In this document: piece by piece, positions 33,050-44,357 of the stretch
How the letters are laid out: the number at the start of each line of letters is the position of its first letter
Position numbering within the stretch: the stretch's first letter is position 1
Origin: Chlorokybus atmophyticus
Taxonomy: Eukaryota > Streptophyta > Chlorokybophyceae > Chlorokybales > Chlorokybaceae
Length of the DNA stretch: 64,000 nucleotides
Reading direction: 5' to 3'
NCBI GenBank assembly: GCA_009103225.1
Contig: RHPI01001403.1
Span: forward strand, 1 to 64,000
Notes under the pieces: model-generated
Database searches by the model: none
What the model was told of the DNA's origin: nothing
Seen by the model: the letters and a program-made list of their open reading frames with translations, nothing else
Translations under genes and position numbers: made by a program

Positions 33050-34930
33050 ACTAGCTCAACTCATGTCTTTGCTGTGCTAACATACTGTCCATGAGTGTTC
33101 GCAATCGTCTTCTCAACCTGTCTGCCACTTGAGGATGAAACCAACTCCTTTGCATCTGCACACAACCACACAGCAATAACATGTGGTTACTAAGCACGTG
33201 TCGGCCTACACGACAGTGCCATTGAAGCACCTTCCACTTGTAAACATTGCAGTGCACATGCATGAACTGTACCTGTTGAAATATCCGTGCGTTTGGGACA
33301 ATTGGACCAGCTTGTACCCCATCTATGAACTTGTCAAGATAAAGCATGACAAACAACCCGCACGCAACTCCATCCTTCCGCTGAGGGACCTGCACAAACA
33401 TGTGTCAATGCTTGCAAACCAAATGCATGTGCATGCATCCAATCAGTGTTTGTGACAGAATGCATGCAAACTCATCAATAGTGCAATGCAACGTGTGCTA
33501 CCTGTGGTACAAGAAGCTGTACGTTTTCGGGAGAGAAGCGTCGTTGTGAGTCACTTCCATGCTTTCTGCCCCACATGTAGTAAAGGTAAGCGCGCATAGG
33601 TCCATCAACGTTGCGATGCAGGCCAAGGGAGTCGAGATGGACGAGTAAAGGCGGCGTGTCACTTCCAAGTTGGCCTCCAGGATTGCACACAAGCAGCAGA
33701 CTCCAGTGAGTCCTGTGAACAATCAAAATAATTCCAGTTTGCAAATACAGCAGCAATTCAGCAAGATATTCTTGGCGCTTATTCTCACCGCGTGTCTGGG
33801 TTGACAATCACTCCCAGCAAGTCCTTGGCAAACGGATCACTCTCCCACCTGTCTATCCTGTGATTGCTCGTGTGCCAGTCATTTTGTCTATGGTAGCGCA
33901 CGTTCTTGGTGTAGAAATGCGGGTGGAACAGCTTCACCTGAATGCCATCTGCTCTGCCTAAGATTTCCTCTTCCTTGTATCTGCATGTGCATCCCACGTA
34001 CATATGAGATACACGAATAACACAGACGCAACAAATCACATACCTGCAAAAGAAGTGGAGGATGGTGTCATTGAGCTCTTGTCTGCCATCCAGCAACCTC
34101 CTGTCCGTTTCAAGCACTGGCACCGCATCACGTGCACTTGCACTAGGGTAAATGAACAGTGGCTGCGGTGTTGACGGCTGCGGGTTGCTGACTGGATCGT
34201 CCAGCACCATGATATCATCATCGCTGCCCACGAGGTCCACAACTGCCGCAGCCGTCGTGGGTTGCTGATTACAGCCCTCTTCGTCTTCATCGTCAACTTC
34301 CATCGTGACTGCCTCTGCAGCCATAAATGGTTCAATTGGGCAAGAACCACAACGCAAATCAACAAGCTCAAGCACACAGTTGCTTACTATTGTTAGCCTC
34401 ATCCCCACTCTCTTCAATGTGTTGAACCCAACTCTGCACAGGTTGTGAAACCCTACCGCAACTGCCCGGCAGAGAACGATGAGCAAGGCTCTCCCTTGGG
34501 AGCTGCGCTGGAGCACCACCTTCTTCGTACGCAGCGCATCGCGAGCACGCAACCTCAACCATGCTACCCACAGCATGCCGTCGACAGAGGCTGTTTGGAC
34601 ACGTCGCGCAGACTTGAAAAGCTGCTTTGTTGCAGTTCTTCACATGGCACCTGTGTTTTGGTTCAGTACAAGTGATGATGGTTCTAGGAGTGAAGTTCCT
34701 CACAACAAGATGCCAAGCATTTGCTGCAATGAAGTCCACTTACTCATGCCTTGGGCACTCCCAATATTCATCCTCCACAGGTGGCATAGAGACACAGTGC
34801 GCGTGGTAGCTTTTCTAGCAACCTTCCACATCGCAGCCAGATATGGTGGCCCCCATCCTTGCAGACAAAGCAGTAGTCTTCATGTTCCCGATGTTCCAAC
34901 GCATCCAGCTCCAGTCTCGGTCTCATCCTG
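33050..34930 (-). CDS. PHD-C5HCH and Ulp1-type SUMO protease (C-terminal part of the X transposase gene or separate)
   Basis: Exon near 34930-34755 encodes a PHD finger (CFVCKDGG.., then GCDVEGC.KSYHAHC..PP..YWECPRH). It has an apparent one-base insertion in the G run at 34848-34855 and a TAG at 34815-34817. A GTAAGT..ACACAG intron joins it to CHVKNCNKAAFQVCATCPNS plus LCRRH, the C5HCH partner seen after the last PHD of NSD-type histone methyltransferases. An acidic linker follows with VDLVGSDDDIMVLDDP near 34200, resembling a SUMO-interacting segment. The C48 protease domain spans LNDTILHFF (about 34060), catalytic His in RTHWSLLL (about 33700), Asp in LDSLG (about 33625), and Gln/Cys in VPQRKDGVACGLF (about 33380-33350). 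Predicted to strip SUMO or cleave a SUMO-fused protein in the nucleus. Confidence 0.8.
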
Positions 34931-34984
34931 TGAACAAAGGTTCAGTGGCCAGGTCTACAGTCTCACAGTAGGGATATGAGGCAT

Positions 34985-37522
34985 CACAATCGCAAACAGT
35001 ACCTCTTGTACTCAAAATGCCAGTCGCGGCGTGTGGTCCATGACACCTCGCTCGAGGCGCTATTGGTTTCGCTTTGGGCACCCTGCACCAAGTACACAAG
35101 ATGGTTGTATGTGATGCCAAAACCCAGGATATATGAGGACATCTATATTCTAATGGACAACGTTGTTAGGCAGCTTTTGCCAGAGCTGCGCAACCAACAT
35201 GATGTACTTCAGTAGCCACAACCATGGTTGCAAGGACAGTCCGATATACAGATACAGTCAGACACTGATAACAGTAAGTGCAAACACTGCTGCTGCTTGC
35301 GTACCTGGGTAATCATGGATTACAATCTCTAGAATAGATCTGCAACGGAAAACTGCGTCGCGGTGGCTGTCATATATGTCTATACCTACATTAAATGCCA
35401 GCAGATTACGTGCCTCAGTCATGCGCATTTGTCAAGCATGACTGCAGTAATGGAAGCTGCTTATCCTAGCTGCGTTGAAACCATACCTTCCCAGAGATCT
35501 CCCAACTGGTCAATAATTGGCTTGAGATAAGCCTGTAGATTCTCTGGCTGTTTGGGTCCAGGGATTACAGCAGCTAAAAATGTAGTGTCTGTCTTGTGCA
35601 TCTTGGCAATGGGCAGGTTCAACACTGAGATTGTGACCACCCAAAACTCATGGTTCCCTGCAACTCAACAAACCCTTTGCTGCCATTTGTACAGTTACAC
35701 TGCAACGAGCATACAGGAAGAAAAATGCTCTTTTATACCTTTGTGCGGATCTTTGAACGGGCTCATCCCGTCGATGAACATCGCTAGGCGCACATTGCGT
35801 GGTTCTTTTGCAAACCGGCTGTAGCGTTGTTCAGTGTCCTTGAACATTGGCGAGTCTGACAGCAGCAAGTACACCAAGGGCTTACGACCAACTGCCCCAG
35901 CCCCACAACACATTCAAACATGCATACAATCGCAAGGCTGGATACTGAGGTCTTACATACCGCCCCAGCACCTCGCCGACACACAAACAAACACAGGCAA
36001 GGACACCGAGGTCTTACATGCCGCCTCAGCGCCACGCCGACACACAAACAAACACAGGCAAGGACACCGAGGTCTTACATGCCGCCTCAGCGCCACGCCG
36101 ACACATAAACAAACACAGGCAAGGACACCGAGGTCTTACATGCCGCCTCAGCGCCACGCACACAAAAGCACAAGGCACGGACACTGAGGGCTTGCATTGG
36201 ACTGCCCCAGCCGCTCACCAACACAATCATGCACACAGTCGTGCCTCATTTACCACTGAACTTGGCAATGTTACCGTGTATAGATCGCATAATCCCATCC
36301 TGACTTCGATTTGTGTGCGCCATCATCTCCGCAGCAACACTAGGTTTTAGGTACAGAGCCCTCAGCGCAGCAGGCACGTCAAAGTAACGCCCAATCTTCC
36401 ATGCAACTTGTCTACCTCCTATGTTGCGGTAGCGAGGGGCCTTGCAGACTGCATAAGCAAGTCGTATGCTGATGGGACATGCTAATCAAATCCCATTGTA
36501 GTGAACATTTGCAACAATTGCTCACCTTTGCAAAGTATCCTGTTGGCATGTCGGCCACAATACAACATGTGATCACAGCGATAGGCATCATATGTGTGGA
36601 AGCCCATGTTGAGGCCTTCAAGGCATTTCAATAGCTCGTGCATGCTGCCTGGCATCTTATTCTCCTTAGGCAAGAGGATGCCACGCAACAACCTGGCACA
36701 CAGAAACACATCAGTTCTGAACAGGCTGATGTTTCAGCAGTCAGCAGTGTAATTTGCCCACCAACCTGAGCAGTTTATTCATGAAATTGAAGGGTATTCG
36801 ATGTAGCTGCGCCAGAACCAATAGCCGCATCGACTTGCTCAGCAGTGGAGGTGCAGTGCACTGGCGTCTCAGGCTCTACTTGTCCATTTGTGGATTTGGT
36901 TCTGGCACCTTGATGCTCTTGCAATGTAGCATTCTCAATTCCACAAAATGCTGGGTGAGATCCGCGTTGTTCTCCATAAGCACATTGTCCTTCATGAGCA
37001 CACGGATTACAACCTGCCAGCTGCAATGAGTCTAGTGGCACATGAACAATGAGAGGCACAGCATCAGCAATGTCAACATGCCACGCAAGTCAGGTCGTAC
37101 CTGCTGGTTGCAAGTTGGCTGCAACATTGAAAGGAGATTCAACACTCGGTTGCAACGGCGTGCCTGTGTCAACATGTTCAGTAGCGTCGTTCCCAACTAG
37201 CAATTGTTCGGTGTCATGGAGAGCTTCACCTGGGGCAAGCCAGATCAATAATCAGACAGCCTGTTGTATAGATTCACATCTGTAGAGAAGTTGCTCTTGT
37301 ACCTGATGGCATGTGTAAGGATGCAGCAGCAACAGCAGCATCAGCTTCTTCAAGTTCATGGGGTTGTAGTCGATCACGGTATTCAGGAGCAACAGCTTCT
37401 GGAGTGCCACACCACATGTTTTTGCCAAAGTTTTCATGATAATCAGCCCTTTTAATGTGGTTGTGTGTGAACACTTTGCTCCCTTTGCAGTCGCGGCAAA
37501 AACACCTGCGAAAGTAGCTCAT
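34985..37522 (-). CDS. Element X transposase, Tnp_2/EnSpm type
   Basis: Start Met at 37522 (MSYFRRCFCRDCKGSK) gives the CxCxxCKG cluster shared with V and Z. Exons continue at about 37229-37102, 37030-36770, 36709-36500 (MPGSMHELLKCLEG...YRCDHMLYCG), 36440-36245 (WKIGRYFDVPAALRALYLKP), 35900-35742 (EPRNVRLAMFIDGMSPFKDP, with the first catalytic Asp of the RNase H fold), 35660-35487 (FWVVTISVLNLP..KMHKTDTTFLA..IPGPKQPENL..YLKPIIDQL) and 35395-35320 (YDSHRDAVFRCRSILEIVIH plus DYPG). These blocks follow plant CACTA TnpD in order. The C-terminal part bearing the last catalytic acid is not clear between 35120 and 34985. Introns are 60-250 bp with GT..AG borders. The next exons in the same direction encode the PHD and Ulp1 domains, so one large fused protein is likely. 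Confidence 0.8.
35943..36186. repeat. 61-bp tandem repeat in a transposase intron
   Basis: Four units of ccgaggtcttacatgccgcctcagcg plus acacacaaacaaacacaggcaagg, starting about 35945, 36006, 36067 and 36128. Each unit contains one copy of the X hairpin motif (CTGAGGC..GTAAGACCTC on the other strand). Confidence 0.88.
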
Positions 37523-37795
37523 GCTACAAACATCAAAAGCAGTCAGCCAACATACTGCAAGCAACTTTCAATCAACTTCCATACAGCCAAAGCAAAGACC
37601 TGCAGGCACGCTGCCGCCGCTGACACCGCTGCCGTCGCCACCGTCATGACTGCCTACCGTAAATTAAGGGTTTAGGACACATCCAATCCCGATTCAAAAC
37701 AAGCCAGAAAGTCAATCCGGATATGCTCCACAATTTGCGTACATGCTCCTTTTCTTCTTCCAGCCAGTGCATTAGCTTCTAGGGTTTGTGTGCCA
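37523..37795. promoter_or_regulatory. Divergent promoter between X transposase and methyltransferase genes
   Basis: The transposase starts leftward at 37522 and the methyltransferase gene's first recognised exon starts near 37796 rightward. Two telo-box-like sequences lie between (gggtttagg at 37668-37676 and tagggttt at 37780-37787). An upstream non-coding or short first exon for the plus gene may also be here. Confidence 0.5.
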
Positions 37796-39565
37796 GGTAG
37801 CGTGGCGCCAGGACCCAATACGCGGCGTCAAAGTGTGTAGCTTCTGCAAAGCATACTTGGTTAGGAATGGCAACAACAGACGTCTGCAACAGCATGAAGA
37901 GAAGTGCAAGCTGTACAGTGAGCAGTATGGCTTCTATGAAGCCTGCTGGCACCACAAGGCAAGGGGGGACAATGTGAGGCAATGCAGACTGCTGGCACAA
38001 TGCATGAGGCCAGATTTCTTTTGGGAGGAGTGCACTTGCCTGCAGTGCTCGCTTTCCAAGTTTGAGTGGGACGGCGAGCCCATGAATCACCTGCCTTGGG
38101 CACGGCTTGGAGCGCATCGCGATGGGCAGATGTGCAAAGTGGTTCGACGTCAGCTCGTGCGCAACGGTCGCGGCAAGTCCACTATAATTGAAGACGATGT
38201 CAACAACAGGGTGAGTTGAACTGTCCTTGCAAACAGCAAAACAGCGCTTGCATGCATGACCAACTTACTCTGAATGCCAAAGGGGAACGCGGTTGTCGAC
38301 GATGTCGCGACACTGGCTGCTTGGCGGTTGTCGAGTTGAACTGTCCTTGCAAACAGCAAAACAGCGCTTGCATGCATGACCAACTTACTCTTGAATGCCA
38401 AAGGGGAACGCGGCTGTCGACGATGTCGCGACACTGGCTGCTTGGCGGAAGGAGATTGTTGATGAGGGGCAGTCTTTGGTAGCATGCCGCGTTGTGGTGT
38501 ACTGGCCAGGAATGAGCTCCTGGTATGCAGGCCACATCATCACTTTTGATGCCAACACAGGTATACTGCAGAGTATTTACATGCGCACGCTCATGCAAGC
38601 ACCGGCTCAGGCAAACATGTGGCTCAGGAAAACATACCATCAAGTACGACGATTTCGTTGAGGACCCACGGCTGCACCACATCTTGATAAAGAACTTGAA
38701 CATGGCAGCTGTGCGTGAGGGTTACGACGTAATGGTTCGTGTTGGTGGTTAAAGCTGTCTGAAACTGCAAGACTTGCCTGGTCGAGAGCTCGATCGATGG
38801 CCCAGGCCCCCACCCCTTCTGATCACACGCACACCAATAGACTCAGACGGAAGACGTTGCAGGCCGCGCGCACTGGATCTCTTTTGCGGCGCTGGTGGTG
38901 TAGCCATGGGTCTGTACAGGGCAGGGTTTAATGTTGAGGGCATTGACAACAAGCCACAACCGTCATACCCATTCAAGTTCTACCAGATGGATGCAATGGA
39001 CGCTGACCCGACAGCATACGCTGCGGTGTGGGCAAGTCCTCCATGTCAAGCTCTAAGTGGGGCCATTCCCACTACACAGCGCTCCGCGTACGGCAATCGA
39101 TGGGAGCACGTCAACCTGATTGACCCCATAAGAGCCAAGTTGCAGTTGAGCGGCAAGCCATGGGTGATAGAGAATGTCGCAGGCGCATCAGGACACATGA
39201 CAACTCACCTGAAGCTGTGTGGCACCATGTTCAAGTTGGATGTGTATCGTCAGCGCATCTTCGAGACAAACCCTCCACTGCACTCAGACTTGAAATGCAA
39301 CCACACTGGTTGTGCACTTGGAAAGCTGGCCACCCACCCGGAGCAGCGCCGGCAGTTGCTACCTTGGGAGAGGCAAATTTACCCGGTATACGGCCAAGCA
39401 TCCTGCCGTGGCACGATTGCAGGGTGGCAGTCTGCCATGCAGGTGGAGTGGATGGATGCGGAATCGGAAGTCAAGAATGCCATTCCACCAACTTACTCTG
39501 AACATGTAGGCAGGCTGTTGCTGGAAGCAATAGGCTTCACTGTTGATTACCCTCCTTTTTACTGA
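37796..39565 (+). CDS. Zinc finger-Tudor-like-DNA cytosine-5 methyltransferase
   Basis: Exon 1 (from acceptor tgccag, about 37796-38210) encodes a CX2C..HX4C finger (VKVCSFCKAYL...LQQHEEKC) and a further Cys-rich part. After an intron with a 120-bp duplication, exon 2 (about 38446-38560) and exon 3 (from about 38630) form a Tudor/agenet-like fold (RVVVYWPGMSSWYAGHIITF, KHTIKYDDF). The same frame then meets TAA at 38750-38752 and continues, uninterrupted, as a C5 methyltransferase: motif I LDLFCGAGG (38872), catalytic SPPCQ (39034), ENV (WVIENV, 39160), and a C-terminal PPTYSEHVGRLL. Stop TGA at 39563-39565. The catalytic part (about 240 residues, no long target-recognition domain) resembles compact bacterial/phage enzymes more than eukaryotic DNMT1/DNMT3. 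Predicted to methylate cytosine in DNA. Confidence 0.85.
38213..38452. repeat. 120-bp tandem duplication in a methyltransferase intron
   Basis: gagttgaactgtccttgcaaacagc through cttggcgg occurs twice (38213 and 38333) with two or three differences. It includes the exon 1 splice donor, so each copy carries a potential alternative donor/acceptor. Confidence 0.88.
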
Positions 39566-40942
39566 AAGGTAGAGGTAGCTCTTGATTGCTGGCCACTTTG
39601 TTAGCCTGAACTCAAACCCAACAACAGAATGAGCGACCCAATAAAGTCAGCAAGAGGTCTTAATCACGAGGATGCCTCTGTTTGCCAGCACGGGAAAGAC
39701 TGACCTGCTGGGCAGGGTCTCTTCCAGAGCACCTTCATGCCCTGTTGCGCCGTCCGCCCACCCGAGACTAGACCTCCTGCGGGTTCACTGCGAACGCAGG
39801 GTATGGTCCAACCAAAGCTGACTCGCGAAAGTCATGAACCAGAGGCTCTGAGCATGTGCACAAAGTCTACAGTACGTGACTTGCGCGAGACGGCTCTGCA
39901 GGACCACATCCTGCGTTCGCAGTAAACCCGCAGGAGGTTTTGTGTCGGGTGGGTGGGCGGGCGGAGAAGGAGAACTTCTAGGTTGCTGTGCGCATGCCTC
40001 TGGTTGCGTGCAATCTTTGGACACATGCCCGGTTTCAGCGGTTGCCGGGGCCAGTACGAGGGCGTGCCAGTACGAGGGCGGCATGTCAACAGCAGCAAGA
40101 GGTGTTCTCTCGGGTGGGTGGGGGGAGAAGGACTGCCAGCCTGAGTTGCCATATCACAAACAGCAACCCAACCCCAGCGGCAGGTACAACCGCCGTCCAT
40201 CCAAAAGCCCTGGAGCAGATCGCGACCAACAAGTTCCATGCAGAGGCTGGAGGTGGTTGAGAAGGTGAAATGCAATCACAGTTAGTATATGCACGAGAGC
40301 GACGCATACCTCATGACTTACTGCAGACTTCTGTTACCACCTCCACTCTACAAGTGCTGTCACACTTACCTGTGCGCCGTGACTGCATACAAACAGCAGC
40401 CAGCAAGGCTCCAAAGGCGGTGCGTTCGCAGTGAACCCGCGTGCAGTCGAGATGATCCTAAGCATACAAAGACAGGCAGATGTGGGTGATTGCGTTTTGC
40501 TGCAATCATTCAACATACACAGACAAGCAGCTAAAGCTAACACACTCTATCCTGTACAAAGACAACGAGATTGTCTTTCCTCTATCCTGTCATGTCAAGC
40601 TCCTGTCATGTCACCTGGAAGAACACCTCCACTTCCTGCTGGTTAGCAGCGAAAGCAGGTGGCACAGGCAAGAAGGGGGCAAGAAAGTGAGCAAGAAGGG
40701 GGCTTAATCACAGGGTGATGCCCCTAAGCTCTGCATACAAAGACAGAATGAGCAAGCAGAGGGCTTTTTCACGAGGATGCCTCTGCATTCAGCATGAGCT
40801 CAGACCTGAATCGGGAATGAGAAAACAGAGGGCTAAATCTAGAAGATGCCTCTGTGTTCAGCTTGAATTAATATATACACTTACACATGAGGTTGGCCCT
40901 GCAAAGCTGGTAGTCGTAAAGTGAACAACCTCGAGGTTGCTG
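39566..40942. other. Non-coding spacer inside X
   Basis: Between the methyltransferase and OTU genes. Contains the foldback at 39750-39965, GGGTGGG-rich short repeats at 39940-40130, and hairpin-family copies at 39650-39680, 40683-40712, 40755-40790 and 40825-40855. No supported ORF. Confidence 0.6.
39750..39965. repeat. Foldback: two 60-bp inverted arms
   Basis: gcccacccga..cctcctgcgggttcactgcgaacgcagg (39756-39800) is repeated inverted at about 39905-39955 (cctgcgttcgcagtaaacccgcaggagg..cgggtgggtgg). The loop is about 100 bp. Half of the arm (gttcgcagtgaacccgc) recurs at 40425-40440. Confidence 0.8.
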
Positions 40943-43940
40943 TCACAGCTACCTCTGCTGCTGCGGCTGCTGCTGCTGCTGTGTTTCCTTCTGCTCCCGC
41001 CGCTGCTTTCGCTGCTCCTTTCCCTGCTGAGCCATTCGCTTTATCTGTTGGCGCTCCTCCTCCTTCTGCCGCTTCAGCTGCTTACGCAGCTGCTCCTGCT
41101 GCTCAAGGGTCTCCTGTGCAGCTATCATCTCCTGCTCACGCTGATATGCAGCTTGATGTGCCAGCTTCTTGCCCTCCCGACGACTGCTGATTTGTTCCAG
41201 TCGTTCCAATTTCTGCAACCTGCTTGGCCTTGCTTTGCCTAACTCAAACTTTGAACGATCTAGGAGGTGTGCTTGCTGTTTAACAAGCAAGGTCCGTTCA
41301 TAAGTCTTGGCAGCCGACACAAGCAAATCGAACTGATCAGCATTCCAATCTTGGTTGCAAGGACCCTTGGGCACGCCAATGCGCACTACTTTCCTGAGTC
41401 TCTGGAGAAACAGTTGTAGTTTAAGGGCCTTAGGCACCAGCTCAACGCAGGTGTTTGCCACCCCGCACAATTGTGCAAACTGCGCATGATATTCGTCCAC
41501 GGTGCGCTCCCCATGTTGCACACGATGCAGCTTCTAGAAAGCATCGGAAGGCGTGTTGTCCCTTTGCAAAGCAGCTCGCTGTTGGCGGCGTGACGGGCGG
41601 CGTCTGCGTTTCTTGGGGTCACTGGTGTCACTGGTTGCTGCGGTGCTGATGTCAATTGACATATCACTGATAGCATCAGCCTCCTCCTCAACAGCGGCAT
41701 CAACCTGCACAGCGCCAGCCTCCTGCTGGCTCCTGGCCTCAGCCTCCTGCCTTTACTGGTCTTTAGCCTCGTTGGCCTTAGCCTCCGCCTCCTGCCTCTG
41801 CTTGGCCTCGGCCTCCTCCTGCTTGGCCTTAGCATTGGCCTCATCCTGCTGCTGCTTGGCCTCGGCCTCCAGCCTCTGCTTGGCCTTGGCATTGGCCTCA
41901 TCCTGCTTGGCCTTGGCCTCCGCCTCCTGCCTCTGCTTGGCCTCGGCCTCCTCCTGCCGCTGCTTGGCATTGTCCTCATCCAGCTTGGCCTTGGCCTCCG
42001 CCTCCTGCCGCTGCTTGGCCTCCTGCTTGGCCTGCTTGGCCTCGGCATCAGCTTGCTGCTTGGGCTGGGGCTCGGCTTGCTGCTTGGGCTGGGGCTGGGG
42101 CTGCGGCTCGGGCTGGGGCTGGGCTTGCTGCTGGGGCTGGGGCTGGGGCTGCGGCTGGGGCTGGGGCTGGGGCTGGGGCTGGGGCTCGGCATCTGCAGGG
42201 TACATGCAGCGCAGGACTTCTGGTGGCATGTCGCTGCGCTGCCAAGAGAGTATACCATTTGCATCACCAACAGACATGTAATGCGCGCTGGGCTTGCTTG
42301 GATCCGTGTTGCCAATGATTATATGGCCAGCCACATCGATAACATCCTCGCCAATCACCACTACAGGTTTGACGGAATGCTTCTCTCCCTTGGCATCCAC
42401 CGTGTAGTACCTCCCGTCATCGCCTTCGATGAGGCCGCCCTTATGCTCTGCTTCCCAGCAGTACTGCTTCTCGTCGGCAACCTCAGTGAGCTGCACAGTA
42501 CCGATGTGAATGCCAAGAGCGTGTGCCATGATCGCCACTTGCAGTTGATCGGCATAAACGCTCTCTTCAGCGATTACTTTCTGCAGAGCCTCTACAGCGT
42601 TGTCTTCATCTTGCTTAGTCTTGAGTTGCTTTTTGTTAAGTGCCCTGGTTACGCCATATTTGCTGGCCATCTTTTTGTAATCCTGGCCCATGTCACCATA
42701 GGCCCCGTACTTGCGATACTCCAGCAACCAATAAAGGTTGACCTGCTCAGCACAGATCTTCCGAAGCTTTTGCGCTTGCTCTCTTGTTGGCAGCTGTTTG
42801 CCATTGTCCAGCACAATGCTTCGCCAGAAAGACCCGTTGTCCGCTGCGTTCGCGCGTGTCAAGCACGCAGCGTTCACGCGAGGGCGCGACTGGGCAAGGC
42901 AGGCATAGAAGCAATTCCCATCTGCATAGGCATCGAAAAGCCGAAGCCGGTGTTTATCATGCAACAGCCCAACCAGCTCTAACTCGCCCTCCGTTTCTGC
43001 TGGAGGTAGACCGTCTTCTGGTTCAAAAGCAGAAGCAGAGGCCTCCGCGTCGGCTTGCTGCTTGGCTTGGGCCTCCACTTGCTGCTTGGGCGCCTCTGTT
43101 TCGTAGTCAAGACCGTATTCCCCGATGTCGATGCCCATAGCAGCTGCCTCTGGATCACATAGCCTTAGCTCTTCCTCCACATACTGCCGTAGCTTGAGCC
43201 TCCATTCTCGATTGAGGGAAGCCAAGTCTGGTTTGCACAGCGCTTTCTTGATAAAGACCACCAGCTCACCCCATGACATGAGGTTCTTGCTCTTCGCCTT
43301 CGCTTTCCTCCAGTCAGAGAATTTTGCTTTCCCCACTTTGTCTTCGTTTCTTCATGGATGTCATTATCGGTAACAACATCTTCAAGGCCAAAATGCCCGA
43401 GGTCCATACCCTAGCAGCTGCCTCCGGATTACAAAGCCTGAGCTGGTCCTCCACGAACTTCCGTAGGCAGATCTGCAAGTTCTTGTCGAGCTCAAGCAAG
43501 CGAGGATCTTCATTCAGGTTCTTCTGCATTACTTCAACCACGACATCCCAACTGTATTCTGCGGACATCTTCGCCTTCCCAGCCTTCTCCTCCTCCCTTA
43601 GTTTCCGCCAATTATTGAACCCCTCCAGCAACTGAGCCTTTGTGGTGTCAAAAAGGTCTGCAATAGACAGTGTTATTGCAACAATGGTGGCAAACAACCG
43701 CAGTGAGCATGCGTTAGTATGGTCAGCTGGAACAGCGCTACATTACTTGATTTTTTGCAGGGTTTCCGCAGGACAGCTTCCTTCTTAGCGGGTTCCTTCT
43801 TGTGCGCTTGACCCTTGCTTCTTGTCTGTGTGCATGACCAGTGTTACCACATGTTAATGATAATCATGCTGAACAAGCATACATTACTTATTACCTGCAG
43901 GCTTAAACTGGCCAAAGGGAACGAGCTTTCGCTTGGACAT
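40943..43940 (-). CDS. OTU-type cysteine protease with gag-like C-terminal domain
   Basis: Exon 1 starts MSKRKLVPFGQFKPAG (43940-43895, GTAATA donor). After a basic exon near 43830-43750, the main exon begins near 43660 with two diverged copies of a 70-residue domain (FVEDQLRLCNPEAA and YVEEELRLCDPEAA); one-base shifts at about 43410 and 43325 separate them. The OTU domain follows: DAYADGNCFYACL (Asp/Cys, about 42935-42900) and a C-terminal AHYMSVGD (catalytic His, about 42280). Next come long Pro-Gln and KQRQEAEAKAK-type repeats. TAA at 41753-41755 falls in repeat register with Gln. The frame stays open through TAG 41534-41536 into a retrotransposon gag-like block (LHRVQHGERTVDEYHAQFAQ) and a Gln-rich tail, then TAG 40949 and TGA 40943-40945. 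OTU enzymes cleave ubiquitin chains. Confidence 0.8.
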
Positions 43941-44090
43941 GATGAACGACCTGAGGAAAGCCTCACAGCCAAAAACAAGCACACATAGTTGAGCAACATG
44001 AGCATGCACACACACACACGGCTGCCTATTTGAGCATGCAGACAAGCCTGAGCATGCACACTTTAGCCTCAGCCACAATGAAAACTATAA

Positions 44091-44357
44091 AACAGCTTGA
44101 AAACTGAGCAAGAGGTGGTCTTACGCACAAGGCCGCCCCTCTGGTTAGCATCAAGTGGTGGCTAACAGGAGTGCATGCTCAAATAAAACAGCTTGGAAAC
44201 TGAGCAAGTGGTGGTCTTACGCACGAGGCCGCCCCTCTGGTTAGCATCAAGTGGTGGCTAACAGGAGTGCATGCTCAAATAAAACAGCTTGGAAACTGAG
44301 CAAGAGGTGGTCTTACGCACGAGGCCGCCCCTCTGGTTAGCATCAAGTGGTGGCTAA
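44091..44357. repeat. 96-bp tandem repeat, nearly three copies
   Basis: aacagcttg(g/a)aaactgagcaag(a/t)ggtggtcttacgcac..ggccgcccctctggttagcatcaagtggtggctaac starts at 44091, 44187 and 44283. Each unit contains one hairpin-family copy (gaggggcggcctcgtgcgtaagaccacctc on the minus strand). Confidence 0.92.

Noticed and set aside
35943-36186. Tandem repeats as a CRISPR array
   Set aside because: Units are head-to-tail with no variable spacers, in an intron of a eukaryotic gene.
37783-38219. The CX2C..HX4C region as a separate gene from the methyltransferase
   Set aside because: A GTGAGT donor follows it, later exons are on the same strand, and the Tudor-like and methyltransferase parts share one frame, so one gene is the simpler reading.
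41386-42982. Long frames opposite or offset from the OTU gene (Ser/Pro repeats on minus, Leu/Gly repeats on plus)
   Set aside because: They are artefacts of the CAGCCC/GCCAAG repeat; the OTU frame has catalytic motifs and conserved blocks.
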